Shown here in pieces: positions 37,446-47,035 of a stretch of 64,000 nucleotides of DNA. Under the pieces are notes generated by a model. The model saw only the letters and a program-made list of their open reading frames with translations, was not told where the DNA came from and made no database searches. The number at the start of each line of letters is the position of its first letter. Position 1 is the stretch's first letter. The position numbers and the translations under genes are program-made. The DNA is from Ignavibacteriota bacterium (lineage in GTDB: Bacteria > Bacteroidota > Ignavibacteria > Kapaibacteriales > UBA2268), in assembly GCA_019637995.1 (NCBI GenBank), contig JAHBUQ010000004.1:62001-126000 (forward strand). Reading direction: 5' to 3'.

Positions 37446-38789
37446 ATGAAAAGTATCCATCTCGTAATTCTGCTCGCTGCATTTGGAGCATTGATGTTCC
37501 TTGCAAGTTGCGGAGACGACAAAAAAACAGAGCCCAGCAAGCAAAGTGTTGCTTCTTGTGAGGGCTGTCACTCAAATTATGACCACTTAAAACTGGTCGC
37601 TGACCCTTATGTTGACCCGGGTGGAGGCGGTTGCGGTGGTGATGTTCCTCATGTCGAACCTTATGATGCTGTTTATCTTGGCGGTGCAGGTTTTGAAGAA
37701 TATAAGAAATCCAGCCATTATGCAATCGGTTGCGTCGGATGTCACGGTGGTGTTGATAAAACTGATGACAAAAAAGTTGCACACACAGGCAACTTCATCG
37801 CAAAGCCATCAATGATGGCACAGGAAAAATGTGGATCTTGCCATGCTGAAGAAACCAAAGGTGCTACGACTAATATTCATAACGGATTTGGTCAAATGCG
37901 TAAAGTTACACAAAGAATGGGACTTGCCGGCTCACATGAATTTAATCTATTACCTGCATCAATGCAGGAAGGTTATACAAAGAATTGTGCTACATGTCAT
38001 GCTTCATGTGGCGAATGTCACGTTAATAAACCACACGCAGGTGGTGGCGGTCTTATGAATGGACATTCATTCAGCAAAAAGCCCGATATGCACAACGTTT
38101 GTATCACTTGTCACAAAACACGCGGCGGTCATGCATTTTTAGGAATAGCAGCCGGAACTAAGCCGGACGTTCACCAAACAAAAGGTTTTGATTGTATGAG
38201 CTGTCATACTAAACAGGAGCTTCATGGTGATGGTATAAAATATGATACAAGATATGAAGTTGCTCAGATGCCACAGTGTACTGATTGCCATGCCAATGTT
38301 GCTACTTCAAATACTTTCCATGCTTTGCACGGTAAAGATTTCAGTTGTCAAACTTGTCACTCGCAAACTTATAACAGTTGCGGTAGCTGCCATATTGGTG
38401 GAGAGGGTGCAAGAATTACTTCTTATCAGGATTTCAAAATTGCTGAAAATCCAATTAAAAACGTAAAACCTGACCTGAAGTGGGTACTTGTTCGCAGAGC
38501 ACCATCAGGACCGGATTCATGGGAAAAATTTGGTGTTGCTCAATATACAAAATTTGATGCTCACCCAACATATAATTATACTTCTCCTCATAACATTCAG
38601 AGATGGACTGAACGCACACAGGTTGCTCAAGGAAAATCCTGTTATGATAACTGTCATATCAAAAATGAAGATGGAGTACTTAAAAATTCTAAACTCTATT
38701 TATTCGAATCGGATTTAAGAGATTGGGAAGTTCAGGCGACTAAGCCGATTACAGTTGACGGTAAATTACCTTCTAAATGGTTTAATTAA
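37446..38789 (+). CDS. Multihaem c-type cytochrome lipoprotein (ten CxxCH plus one CxxxCH)
   Basis: A 447-residue exported cytochrome c. The signal ends in a lipobox with Cys22 (MFLASC), so it is a lipoprotein on the inner or outer membrane. Haem motifs in order: CEGCH, CVGCH, CGSCH, CATCH, CGECH, CITCH, CMSCH, CTDCH, CQTCH and CGSCH, followed near the end by an unusual CYDNCH (CxxxCH). Extra His residues are plentiful, so most haems can be bis-His. Such proteins carry electrons across or out of the envelope, or reduce sulfur or nitrogen compounds. The rhodanese lipoprotein follows 30 bases downstream. It matches no named family that I recognise. Confidence 0.88.
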   Translation: MKSIHLVILLAAFGALMFLASCGDDKKTEPSKQSVASCEGCHSNYDHLKLVADPYVDPGGGGCGGDVPHVEPYDAVYLGGAGFEEYKKSSHYAIGCVGCHGGVDKTDDKKVAHTGNFIAKPSMMAQEKCGSCHAEETKGATTNIHNGFGQMRKVTQRMGLAGSHEFNLLPASMQEGYTKNCATCHASCGECHVNKPHAGGGGLMNGHSFSKKPDMHNVCITCHKTRGGHAFLGIAAGTKPDVHQTKGFDCMSCHTKQELHGDGIKYDTRYEVAQMPQCTDCHANVATSNTFHALHGKDFSCQTCHSQTYNSCGSCHIGGEGARITSYQDFKIAENPIKNVKPDLKWVLVRRAPSGPDSWEKFGVAQYTKFDAHPTYNYTSPHNIQRWTERTQVAQGKSCYDNCHIKNEDGVLKNSKLYLFESDLRDWEVQATKPITVDGKLPSKWFN

Positions 38790-38819
38790 TTTTTATAAAT
38801 AATATTAAGGATAAAATCC

Positions 38820-39803
38820 ATGTTAAAAAACATTAAATTCTGGGCACTCTTATTGGGTGTAATGTTCATCGTTTCTTGTTCTGATGACGACAATAAAACA
38901 ACCCCTACTAAAGAAGAATCTCTGATTCTTGCTGAGTATATTGAGGCAAATGGTGACTATATTAATACTACTGCACCTGCTATGATAGATGCAAAAGATG
39001 TAAAAGCTTTGATGGCTACTCCGGGCAAAGTTCTTATTGTTGACATTAGAACAGCTGCTGACTTTGAGAAAGGTCATATCGAAGGTGCTGTAAATGTTAC
39101 TATTCCTGAAGCCCTTAACTATATCAAAACTGTTAATGCAGCAAGCTTTGATAAAATCGTTGTTGCATGTTACACAGGTCAATCTGCATCTTATGTAACA
39201 AGTCTTTACAGAATTTTAGGTTACAACAATGCTGTAACTTTAAAATGGGGACATTGCTCATGGCATAAAGATTTTGACAGATGGACTCCAAGAATTGGCA
39301 ATTCTAAAGCTACTATGATGGTTCAAACTGTTACAGAAAAGCCAGCCGCAGGCAAAATGCCTACTATAACTACAGGTAAATCAACCGGAAAAGACATTCT
39401 TGAAGCCCGCGCAACATCAATTATCGCAGAAGGTTATGGTCCTGCTTCAATAAGTGCGGATGACGTTTTTGCTAATTTAAACAATTTCCATATTGTTAAT
39501 TATTGGCCCAATGCACAGTATTTAGACCCTGGTCATATTCCGGGTGCAATGAATTACTTGCCTAAGACAGACTTGAAAGTGATGACAAATTTAAAAACTC
39601 TTCCTACTGACAAACCAATAGTTGTTTATTGCTATACAGGTCAGACAAGTTCACATGTCGCTGCTTATTTAAGACTTCTTGGTTATGATGCAAAATCATT
39701 ATCATTCGGTGCAAACGGTATGATGTATGATGCGATTAATGGAAAAGCCGGCTTCACAACTTGGAAAGAATCTTATATTGAAGGTTACGATTACGTAAAA
39801 TAA
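38820..39803 (+). CDS. Tandem rhodanese-domain lipoprotein
   Basis: A 327-residue lipoprotein with Cys20 in the lipobox IVSC. Two rhodanese domains follow, near residues 50-150 and 205-320. Both keep the active-site cysteine in a six-residue loop: ACYTGQSAS and YCYTGQTSS. Each also has the entry motif (VDIRTAADFEKGHIEGAVNV; HIVNYWPNAQYLDPGHIPGA). Rhodaneses move sulfane sulfur from thiosulfate or polysulfide to an acceptor. Linkage to a multihaem cytochrome 30 bases upstream suggests extracytoplasmic sulfur redox chemistry. A strong terminator ends the pair. Confidence 0.92.
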   Translation: MLKNIKFWALLLGVMFIVSCSDDDNKTTPTKEESLILAEYIEANGDYINTTAPAMIDAKDVKALMATPGKVLIVDIRTAADFEKGHIEGAVNVTIPEALNYIKTVNAASFDKIVVACYTGQSASYVTSLYRILGYNNAVTLKWGHCSWHKDFDRWTPRIGNSKATMMVQTVTEKPAAGKMPTITTGKSTGKDILEARATSIIAEGYGPASISADDVFANLNNFHIVNYWPNAQYLDPGHIPGAMNYLPKTDLKVMTNLKTLPTDKPIVVYCYTGQTSSHVAAYLRLLGYDAKSLSFGANGMMYDAINGKAGFTTWKESYIEGYDYVK

Positions 39804-39839
39804 TAAGATTTGATTGAAATATTTTTGCATGAAAAATTT

Positions 39840-39870
39840 AACCCGCTTTGGAATATTCCCAAAGCGGGTT
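39840..39870. terminator. Bidirectional hairpin terminator between rhodanese gene and pgk
   Basis: Near-perfect inverted repeat AACCCGCTTTGG / CCAAAGCGGGTT with a short AATATT-type loop, followed by TATTT. The genes on both sides end here, so it may serve both. Confidence 0.8.
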
Positions 39871-39899
39871 TATTTAATCTAAATAGATTAGATGACTAA

Positions 39900-41090
39900 C
39901 TAGACTTCCAATGCCGCAACACCGGGAAGAACTTTTCCTTCGAGATATTCAAGAGAAGCACCACCACCGGTTGAAACATGGCTTACTTTTGAATCGTATT
40001 TCATCTGATTAATTGCGGCTGCCGAGTCACCACCGCCAACTATTGTCACAGCACCTTTTTCGGTAGCTTCTGCAAGAGCCTCAGCAACTGCCAAAGTACC
40101 TTTAGCAAAATTTGGCATTTCAAATACACCCATAGGACCATTCCAAACGACTGTTTTTGAATTTGAAATAAATTCCTTGTATAATCCTATAGTTTTTTCT
40201 CCTATATCCATACCAATATCTCCGGCTACAATAGAGTCTGCTTCAACTGTTTTATAGTTAGCATCATTGCTGAATTTATCAGCAATAACTACATCGCTTG
40301 GCAAAAGAAGATTTATCCCCTGAGATTTTGCATTTGCTATTACTTCTTTGGCAAGCTCTACTTTGTCGGCTTCAAGAAGAGAGTTTCCTATCTCGTATCC
40401 CATAGCTTTATAAAAAGTAAACATCATACCACCTCCGATAATAATATTATCGCATTTCTGAAGTAAACTATTGATAACATCAATTTTACCGGAAATTTTT
40501 GCTCCGCCAATAACAGCTGTAAATGGTCTGCGAGGCTCATCAACGGCATTTCCAAGGTAACGCAATTCTTTTATCATAAGATTTCCTGCATATCTTTCAG
40601 GCATAAATTTAGTAATTGCTTCTATGCTTGCATGAGCTCTGTGAGCAGCCCCGAATGCATCATTTACGTAGCAGTCACCAAGTTTTGCCAGTTTAGAAGC
40701 AAAATTAGAGTTATTTGCTTCTTCTTCATTATAAAATCTCAAATTTTCAAGGAGTACAATATCGCCGGGTTCAGCTTCATGGACTGCATTCTCAGCCGCT
40801 TCACCTATACAATCGTCGGCAAAAATGACTTTATATCCGAAATGACTGACTAAATAATCAGCTACAGGTTTGAGAGAAAATTCTGAATTCCTCTTGCCTT
40901 TAGGCCTTCCGAGGTGGGACAACAGGATAGGAATACCACCTTTATCAATGATTTCATCTATTGTTGTAAGAGATTCTACAATTCTCTTATCATCAGTAAT
41001 ATTACCATCATTATCAAAAGGTACATTTAAATCCACACGAAGTAATACATGCTTACCACTAAAATATGCATCATGAATTGAGTTTATCAT
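39900..41090 (-). CDS. pgk: Phosphoglycerate kinase
   Basis: Pgk converts 1,3-bisphosphoglycerate and ADP to 3-phosphoglycerate and ATP in glycolysis. The 396-residue product has HVLLRVDLNVPFD, LLSHLGRPKGKR, VNDAFGAAHRAHAS and the C-terminal nucleotide site TIVGGGDSAAAI with HVSTGGGASLEYLEG. The ATG at 41090 is chosen: an in-frame upstream extension does not resemble Pgk, and AGGAAT precedes this ATG. Length is normal. It is a single gene. Confidence 0.96.
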   Translation of the reverse strand: MINSIHDAYFSGKHVLLRVDLNVPFDNDGNITDDKRIVESLTTIDEIIDKGGIPILLSHLGRPKGKRNSEFSLKPVADYLVSHFGYKVIFADDCIGEAAENAVHEAEPGDIVLLENLRFYNEEEANNSNFASKLAKLGDCYVNDAFGAAHRAHASIEAITKFMPERYAGNLMIKELRYLGNAVDEPRRPFTAVIGGAKISGKIDVINSLLQKCDNIIIGGGMMFTFYKAMGYEIGNSLLEADKVELAKEVIANAKSQGINLLLPSDVVIADKFSNDANYKTVEADSIVAGDIGMDIGEKTIGLYKEFISNSKTVVWNGPMGVFEMPNFAKGTLAVAEALAEATEKGAVTIVGGGDSAAAINQMKYDSKVSHVSTGGGASLEYLEGKVLPGVAALEV

Positions 41091-41504
41091 TATGACATTC
41101 CTATAAAAAATAATTAAAATTGTCTTAATATATAAATTATAACGTTGATCTGATGTAATAAGTGGGAAAAATGGTATTATTTCAAAAATAATAATTTTCA
41201 AAAATTTTGAAGACTATAATTTCAATCTCTGCTTTTTGTAATATAATTGACTATATAAGACAATATTTTCACAATAAAACTAAATTAATTACTGTTAATC
41301 TGTTGATTTAATAACAAATTAGCAAAATATTGAATAAAAAAAGAAAATAATAAATAAATATTTTTTTTTATGTCAAAAATTAATTATATTTAGAAATATG
41401 TATTTTGTGTTAGGAAGTATTTAATTTTAGTTTTTTTTGATAGATATTTTTTCTTAACATTTAGTGTGCCAAAAATTTATTTTTTTCAATTTTATAGAGG
41501 TAAA
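41091..41504. other. Intergenic region between pgk and the T9SS cargo gene
   Basis: About 400 bases of strongly AT-rich DNA between divergent genes. I see no gene or stable RNA; it must carry promoters in both directions. GAGG with a short spacer precedes the ATG at 41505. Confidence 0.35.
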
Positions 41505-42422
41505 ATGGTTATGTCTAAACATTATTCACCGGTAATCTTAGTATTACTGATATTCGCGGGAATTTTGCTCAATAATTCTTTGCTCAAAGCAGATTATTGC
41601 GAGCCAAAATATTCCAATGCCGGCATTTACATGGGAATAGACTATGTTCAGATAGGTAACATGGAAAATTCTTCAGACTGGGCAAGCTCGGGATATACAT
41701 ATTACAGCAACAAGGTTGTAGATATGAAACCGGGAGATGAAATTGAGTTCTTTGTAGAATTCGGTTATACTTATGAAATGGAACTTGCCATTTGGGTTGA
41801 CTGGAATGGAGATGACAAATTTGATACTAAAACTGAGCTTGCTTATGGCACTTATGATGGCTTATCATGGGAAGGTTACAAAGGTAGTTTTGTTGTACCA
41901 GATGATGTATCATTCGGTACAACCAGAATGAGGGTTATGACGGAATACAGCTATATGAACTATCCTTATCAGTATCCTGCTGATCCTTGTGGTACATCAT
42001 ATTACTATGGTGAAGCAGAAGACTATGTTGTTAATATCGCTCCCAATGCTCCTGATGCAAGCATTACAGCATTGACAAATCCTATGAACTTATTCAGAGT
42101 AGGTAATCATGACATAAATGTTACTCTCAGTAGTAATAACAAAGCACCTCTCGAATCAGTATATATTGATTGGTGGATTAATGACGTCAAGCAGGAAACC
42201 TATTTCTGGAAAGGCAAGCTTGGTGAAAACCAAACAACAAGTATTAATTTGGCAAATGTAAATCTTGATTATCCTGCAAATGGACCTTTTAATGCATTTA
42301 ATATGAGATTTCAAGTAAGAAACGCTAATGACTTTGAAGTTGATGCAAATCCTGATAATGACGTATATACAGTTAATCGTACTCCGGTACTTAATGATGC
42401 AGGTGTAGTTGGTTTCTTCTGA
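41505..42422 (+). CDS. N-terminal part of a T9SS cargo protein (GEVED domain), ending at an in-frame TGA
   Basis: The first 305 codons of what looks like a 1370-codon gene. It has a signal peptide (VILVLLIFAGILLNNSLLKA), a GEVED-type domain (MELAIWVDWNGDDKFD, then a region ending GEAEDYVVNI), and a CARDB-like repeat beginning DASITALTNP with SVYIDWWINDVKQET. A second CARDB-like repeat starts NDAGVVGFF and is cut by TGA at 42420-42422. The frame then stays open for 1064 more codons. GAGG lies upstream of the ATG at 41505; the ATG at 41511 is an alternative. The stop could be a real mutation, a sequencing error or a recoded codon. Confidence 0.75.
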   Translation: MVMSKHYSPVILVLLIFAGILLNNSLLKADYCEPKYSNAGIYMGIDYVQIGNMENSSDWASSGYTYYSNKVVDMKPGDEIEFFVEFGYTYEMELAIWVDWNGDDKFDTKTELAYGTYDGLSWEGYKGSFVVPDDVSFGTTRMRVMTEYSYMNYPYQYPADPCGTSYYYGEAEDYVVNIAPNAPDASITALTNPMNLFRVGNHDINVTLSSNNKAPLESVYIDWWINDVKQETYFWKGKLGENQTTSINLANVNLDYPANGPFNAFNMRFQVRNANDFEVDANPDNDVYTVNRTPVLNDAGVVGFF

Positions 42423-45400
42423 CCTCCCGAAGGATTTGGACCCGGCATTACTCAGGTAAGAGCGAGAGTCAGAAATTACACTCCTAAGCCGCTGACGAGT
42501 GTAACTGTTCATTGGAAAATTGACGGTGTTGACCAATCTCCTGTTACTTTTACAGGCATCAACATTGGCAGAGATGAAACTCAGGATTTAAATCTTGGCA
42601 CTTACAATTTCTATGCTAAAACTCCATTAGGACCATTTACTGTTGATTGTTCAACAAGTAATCCAAATGGTGTAAATGATGAAGACAAAAATAATGATGA
42701 GTACAAAGGCGGTATTGGTCCGTCACTTGCAGCAGGTACATATACTATTGGCGGGGCTACGGCACACTTTGCATCACCGGGTGAAGCGGCTTCATACATT
42801 AACTCAAGTGGTATTTTTGGTGAAGGAAAAGTGACTTTCTTAATCAACTCCGGAATTTATAACGGACAGATTGTTTTAAATAGTCCACTTCCTCGCAGAA
42901 ATCCTATTGAATTTAGAGGCAACTCAATGTTTGCTTCAGATGTCGTCATATCATTTGCTCCAACAGCCCAAAATAATTTTGTTATTTTATTAAATGGTAT
43001 GGACAGAATTTCATTCAACAACTTGACAATTAATAACAATAGTAGCAATACAAGTAATGGAGGTATTCTTGTTAACGCTATGAGCGTTTGGGGCTTGGAT
43101 TTCAATAAAGTTAATTTTAATGGCGTTGCTAATTCACCAAGATTTAACAACAACTATTCAATTATTAACATGATGAACACCAGCGATGTTAAAGTTTCTG
43201 AATGTACATTCAATAATGGCTCAGCGGGTATTTATTCATTAGTCACAAACAAAATATACCCAAATATAGAAATCAGCAAAAATGACTTCTTTAATTTCTC
43301 TTGGGTAGGTATTTACAGCCAGATTCTCGAATCTGCTTTGCCAAGTGGGGATGTTAAGTTTGCCGATAATCGTTTCATCAGTAATGCAGGTTTAGTTCCA
43401 AACTTTGGTATTCAATCATGGAACTCAACATCAATTTTGAGAAATGAGTTCTCGGGTATTACCGGCTCAGGAAATACCGGCGATGCAGTAATTTATGTAA
43501 GCCATAATACTCAAAATCCAAATGAAGCAGCTGAAATCGTTGGCAATAGAGTCAATGGTACTAATTTGAACGGTATTTTTGTAAACGGTGCAAACACATT
43601 TATTAATCAAAACTATGTCAACATAGGTCAAAGTGGCAATCTTAACATTGCAGCTATGAGAATAATTAATGCAAGTGGCGCTGCTGGTAATAACCAGATT
43701 ACAGGCAGAAACTCAACCGCTTTGGATATCGCGGGTTCTCCAAATTTTGATTTTGTTTATAATTCAGTTGTTAACGAATCAAATACTTTACCGACTGCAA
43801 AATTGAATAATGCCAACAGAGTTTGGAGAAATATTTTTGCTAATAATGGTACAGGAGTTGTTTATCACGTTAATGGTATTTCGAGCTCAAATGAAAACAT
43901 ATTCCATACCAACGGAAATATTTTAATCAATGACAACGGTTCACAGTATGCTAACTTAAATCCTTGGCAAGCTAAGGGATTTGACAGAGAATCTGACGTT
44001 GCTCTTATTGAGTTTGAATCACTTGAAAACTTGAATATTAAATATTACTCAACTTCCCTTCTTGCCGGTTATCAGCTTTTCACGGGTGATGAAGGTTATT
44101 TAGGTCAATTGGAATTATTTGATTTTGGCAATGTTGTAAGACGTTCATATTTTGTTGGCTCTCATGAACTATTGTTAGCTATTACTATTGAACGCCAGAC
44201 AGATGGTTTCGTAGATTGTGTCGGTTCAACAGATAATTATCTTACCGTATCATCTGCGATTGATTACAATGCTCCTATGACTTATCAATGGGAACTTGAC
44301 GGTTCTCCAATTCACGGAGAAACTGAGCCTATCCTTTATTTTACAAATCTTCGACACAATCAAGCAGGTATTTACAAATGTTTAGTTATGGGTCCGGGAG
44401 CAACTACACCGGTTTATTCACGTGAAGTAGCTGTTTATGTAACACGTCCAACTGACATTACTACCCAGCCGCAGGATGTATTTGCATTCACAGGTGAAAC
44501 AGTAGTTCTTTCTTTCGAAGCTCATGCAAACGGCAAGTCAATTGAAAATGCAATTGCTAATGATGAAGTTAAAGTCAATTGGTACAAATATGTCAGCGAA
44601 GCAAATGATATACTCTTAACAGATAATCATAAGATTGCAGGTTCAAAATCAAATTATCTTACAATCCGCAATTTCGGTACAGTTGACCAGGGTGAATATT
44701 ATGCTGTAATTCAGGGACTTTGTGGCACTGTTGAAACTGACAAAGCAGAGCTTTTAGAAGCTGTTATTGATCTCAATATTACTCAGACGCCTTCAAGCAC
44801 TGTAATTTGCGAAGGAAATAATGCTTCATTCATAATCGCTGCTAATACCTCTTCTAATTATGAAATTACTTATGAATGGATGAAGGATGGCACTCCGCTT
44901 CAGAATATTGCAGGTAAAGTAGATGGTGCAAATACCAATGCTCTGAATATAATGAATTGTGAAGCTGCCGATGCCGGCAATTATTCAGTGCTTGTTACAC
45001 TTGTTGGTGGTGGTTTATCTGAAACAAGATTTGCAGATTTAACTGTTAATAAAGGTCCGGCTATACTTCTTCAGCCTCAAGACGCAGTTGTTGAAGCAGG
45101 TCGTCAGTTAATGCTTGATGTAGTTGCAGAAGGCAATGATGATCAGGAAGTTCTTAACTACAAGTGGTTCCACAACGGCACACTTGTTCAGGATTCGGAC
45201 GATATGTATTATATAGTTGATGTGACAACTCCTGATAATGCCGGCGAGTACTATGTTGTAGTTAGCAACAATTGTGGTGATGTTACAAGCGAAACTGTTA
45301 CTGTTACAATTACAACAGGAACTTCAAGCGTTGTAGAAGTATTCCAGAGCGGATACTCTCTGACTACTGCTACTCCTAATCCTGTTCAGTCAGTTGCAAC

Positions 45401-45617
45401 TATCAGCTTTACTGTTCCAACAGAATCATTTGTTAAAATCACAATGACTGATGCAAGTGGTGCAGGTAGTATTATACTGGCTGAAGGTAACTACCAGACT
45501 GGTACTCACAACATTAATTTCAATGCTCAGGATTATAATCTTGCCAGCGGCACATACTTCTATTATTTAGAATCTAATGGTGTTCGCCTCGCTCAGAAAT
45601 TAGTTGTAATCAAATAA
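42423..45617 (+). CDS. C-terminal part of the same T9SS cargo protein: beta-helix, Ig-like repeats and sorting domain
   Basis: The continuation of the same reading frame after the TGA; the first usable start after it is a GTG at 42831, but nothing suggests a true start there. The region has the rest of a CARDB-like domain (SVTVHWKIDGVDQSP), a right-handed beta-helix rich in Asn and Ser (about 42830-44100), three Ig-like domains each ending in GxY(Y/K) motifs (AGIYKCLVM, GEYYAVIQG, GNYSVLVTL, GEYYVVVSN), and a T9SS type A sorting domain (TATPNPVQSVATISF to RLAQKLVVIK). Read alone it has no signal peptide, so it would be stranded in the cytoplasm. Confidence 0.75.
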   Translation, partial: PPEGFGPGITQVRARVRNYTPKPLTSVTVHWKIDGVDQSPVTFTGINIGRDETQDLNLGTYNFYAKTPLGPFTVDCSTSNPNGVNDEDKNNDEYKGGIGPSLAAGTYTIGGATAHFASPGEAASYINSSGIFGEGKVTFLINSGIYNGQIVLNSPLPRRNPIEFRGNSMFASDVVISFAPTAQNNFVILLNGMDRISFNNLTINNNSSNTSNGGILVNAMSVWGLDFNKVNFNGVANSPRFNNNYSIINMMNTSDVKVSECTFNNGSAGIYSLVTNKIYPNIEISKNDFFNFSWVGIYSQILESALPSGDVKFADNRFISNAGLVPNFGIQSWNSTSILRNEFSGITGSGNTGDAVIYVSHNTQNPNEAAEIVGNRVNGTNLNGIFVNGANTFINQNYVNIGQSGNLNIAAMRIINASGAAGNNQITGRNSTALDIAGSPNFDFVYNSVVNESNTLPTAKLNNANRVWRNIFANNGTGVVYHVNGISSSNENIFHTNGNILINDNGSQYANLNPWQAKGFDRESDVALIEFESLENLNIKYYSTSLLAGYQLFTGDEGYLGQLELFDFGNVVRRSYFVGSHELLLAITIERQTDGFVDCVGSTDNYLTVSSAIDYNAPMTYQWELDGSPIHGETEPILYFTNLRHNQAGIYKCLVMGPGATTPVYSREVAVYVTRPTDITTQPQDVFAFTGETVVLSFEAHANGKSIENAIANDEVKVNWYKYVSEANDILLTDNHKIAGSKSNYLTIRNFGTVDQGEYYAVIQGLCGTVETDKAELLEAVIDLNITQTPSSTVICEGNNASFIIAANTSSNYEITYEWMKDGTPLQNIAGKVDGANTNALNIMNCEAADAGNYSVLVTLVGGGLSETRFADLTVNKGPAILLQPQDAVVEAGRQLMLDVVAEGNDDQEVLNYKWFHNGTLVQDSDDMYYIVDVTTPDNAGEYYVVVSNNCGDVTSETVTVTITTGTSSVVEVFQSGYSLTTATPNPVQSVATISFTVPTESFVKITMTDASGAGSIILAEGNYQTGTHNINFNAQDYNLASGTYFYYLESNGVRLAQKLVVIK

Positions 45618-45640
45618 TTTGATAATTTCAAATTGACTCT

Positions 45641-45676
45641 AAAAAAGGCTTCCCGGTAATTCGGGAAGCCTTTTTT
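45641..45676 (+). terminator. Hairpin terminator downstream of the T9SS cargo gene
   Basis: Perfect inverted repeat AAAAAAGGCTTCCCG / CGGGAAGCCTTTTTT with a six-base loop (gtaatt), 23 bases after the stop. The A and T runs on both sides allow bidirectional use, although the next converging gene ends about 90 bases further on. A functional terminator suggests that the upstream gene is expressed as one unit. Confidence 0.85.
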
Positions 45677-45765
45677 GATTATTGAAAATCTACAAAAAAT
45701 TGCAAGTTAAAACTATCATCGAATAAGATAAGCTAACTATAAATACTCACTTCAACCTAAAAATT

Positions 45766-46920
45766 TTACAGCCAGCTTTTATAATAATGTTCATCATTGG
45801 AAGCCTTGACATTCATCGTAGGATTAAGCGGTTCGAATGTGTCAAGCATTAAAGCATACTCCTCAGTAAATTTAGCACCAACGCTTGCTTCTGTTTTACC
45901 GGGCTGCGGACCATGTGGTATTCCCATCGGATGCAAAGTAATTGAACCCTCACTGACACCTTTTCTGCTCATAAAATCTCCTTCAATATAATACAGCATT
46001 TCGGCGCTGTCAATATTTGAGTGGTAATAAGGTGCGGGAATTGCATTTTCGTGCCAGTCAAATGGACGCGGATTGAAGTTACAAAGAACAAAATGCTGTG
46101 TGGTATAAAGCAAATGTACAGGCGGAGGAAGATGAATCCTGCCCACTTTTGGATTATAATCCTTGATATTGAAACCAAAAGGATATAAGAATCCATCCCA
46201 ACCAACAACATCAAAAGGATGTTCAGGAGCAATATATTCAAAAAGTCTTTTCCCGGCTTTTATCAAAATCCTAAACTCACCGCTTTCGTCTATTGCATCC
46301 ATAAATTCGGGTATCTTAAAATCACGCTCTTCAAATGGTGCGTGCTCTTCGAGCTGTCCATACTCATTTTTGTAATGCTTTGGAATTTCATAAGCCGTAT
46401 CGGATTCGACAACTACAATTTTATTATTATCCAGTGAATCGAATTGCATTTGATATATTGTTCCCTGTGGGATTACTATTTGATCGCCGGCAGTAAATGG
46501 TAATTTACCATAATCTGATAAAAGGACACCACTGCCATGATGAACGAAAATAAACTCGTGAGCAAAGGAATTTTTATAAAAATAATCAGGGTTTTGATTT
46601 GGTCTTGCAGCATGAACAACGCAATGTTTATTATGGAGATAGGCAATTCTTGAAGTAAAAAAATCACCGGCTTTTTCGAGTTTATCAGTAAAAAAGTGAA
46701 AGTGCATCAGTGGTGCTTCTTCCCATTCCCTATAGTCAATCTGAGGAAGTTCCTGCATTCTCAGAGTGCGTGTAGGCATGTGAATATGATACTTATTAGA
46801 ATATACTCCCGAAAACCCTTTAGAGCTGACCAGCTCTTCCTTGTAAAGAGTTCCATCCGGCTTATACATGGTTGTATGTTTCTTCTTCGGCAATTGTCCA
46901 AGTTTATGATAAAATGGCAT
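45766..46920 (-). CDS. hmgA: Homogentisate 1,2-dioxygenase, Bacteroidota type
   Basis: This iron enzyme opens the ring of homogentisate in tyrosine and phenylalanine breakdown. The 384-residue product begins MPFYHKLGQLPKKKHTTMYK and has two cupin-like halves: FYKNSFAHEFIFVHHGSGVL with GDQIVIPQGTIYQM, and APYYHSNIDSAEMLYYIEGDF with TLHPMGIPHGPQPG, where the His and Glu residues are likely iron ligands. It is shorter than the animal and proteobacterial enzymes (about 440) and fits the Bacteroidota form. ATG at 46920 is preferred. Other pathway genes are not nearby. Confidence 0.88.
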   Translation of the reverse strand: MPFYHKLGQLPKKKHTTMYKPDGTLYKEELVSSKGFSGVYSNKYHIHMPTRTLRMQELPQIDYREWEEAPLMHFHFFTDKLEKAGDFFTSRIAYLHNKHCVVHAARPNQNPDYFYKNSFAHEFIFVHHGSGVLLSDYGKLPFTAGDQIVIPQGTIYQMQFDSLDNNKIVVVESDTAYEIPKHYKNEYGQLEEHAPFEERDFKIPEFMDAIDESGEFRILIKAGKRLFEYIAPEHPFDVVGWDGFLYPFGFNIKDYNPKVGRIHLPPPVHLLYTTQHFVLCNFNPRPFDWHENAIPAPYYHSNIDSAEMLYYIEGDFMSRKGVSEGSITLHPMGIPHGPQPGKTEASVGAKFTEEYALMLDTFEPLNPTMNVKASNDEHYYKSWL

Positions 46921-47035
46921 AAAATTTTCCTTAATTAACAATTTTTTTTATTTCAACGAAATTTAGTTAAATTTGTTGTTGAAATGAATTAAATATGAAG
47001 TAAAGGCAAGTTTAGATAAGAAAAAAAATAATTTA

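Noticed and set aside
37500..38720. Several overlapping open frames inside the cytochrome gene
   Set aside because: They are out-of-frame readings of the repeated CxxCH-coding DNA; none has its own ribosome site or family.
42831..45617. A separate gene starting at GTG 42831
   Set aside because: The frame is the same as the upstream part and is open from 42423. There is no ribosome site or signal peptide, so the GTG is not a convincing start.
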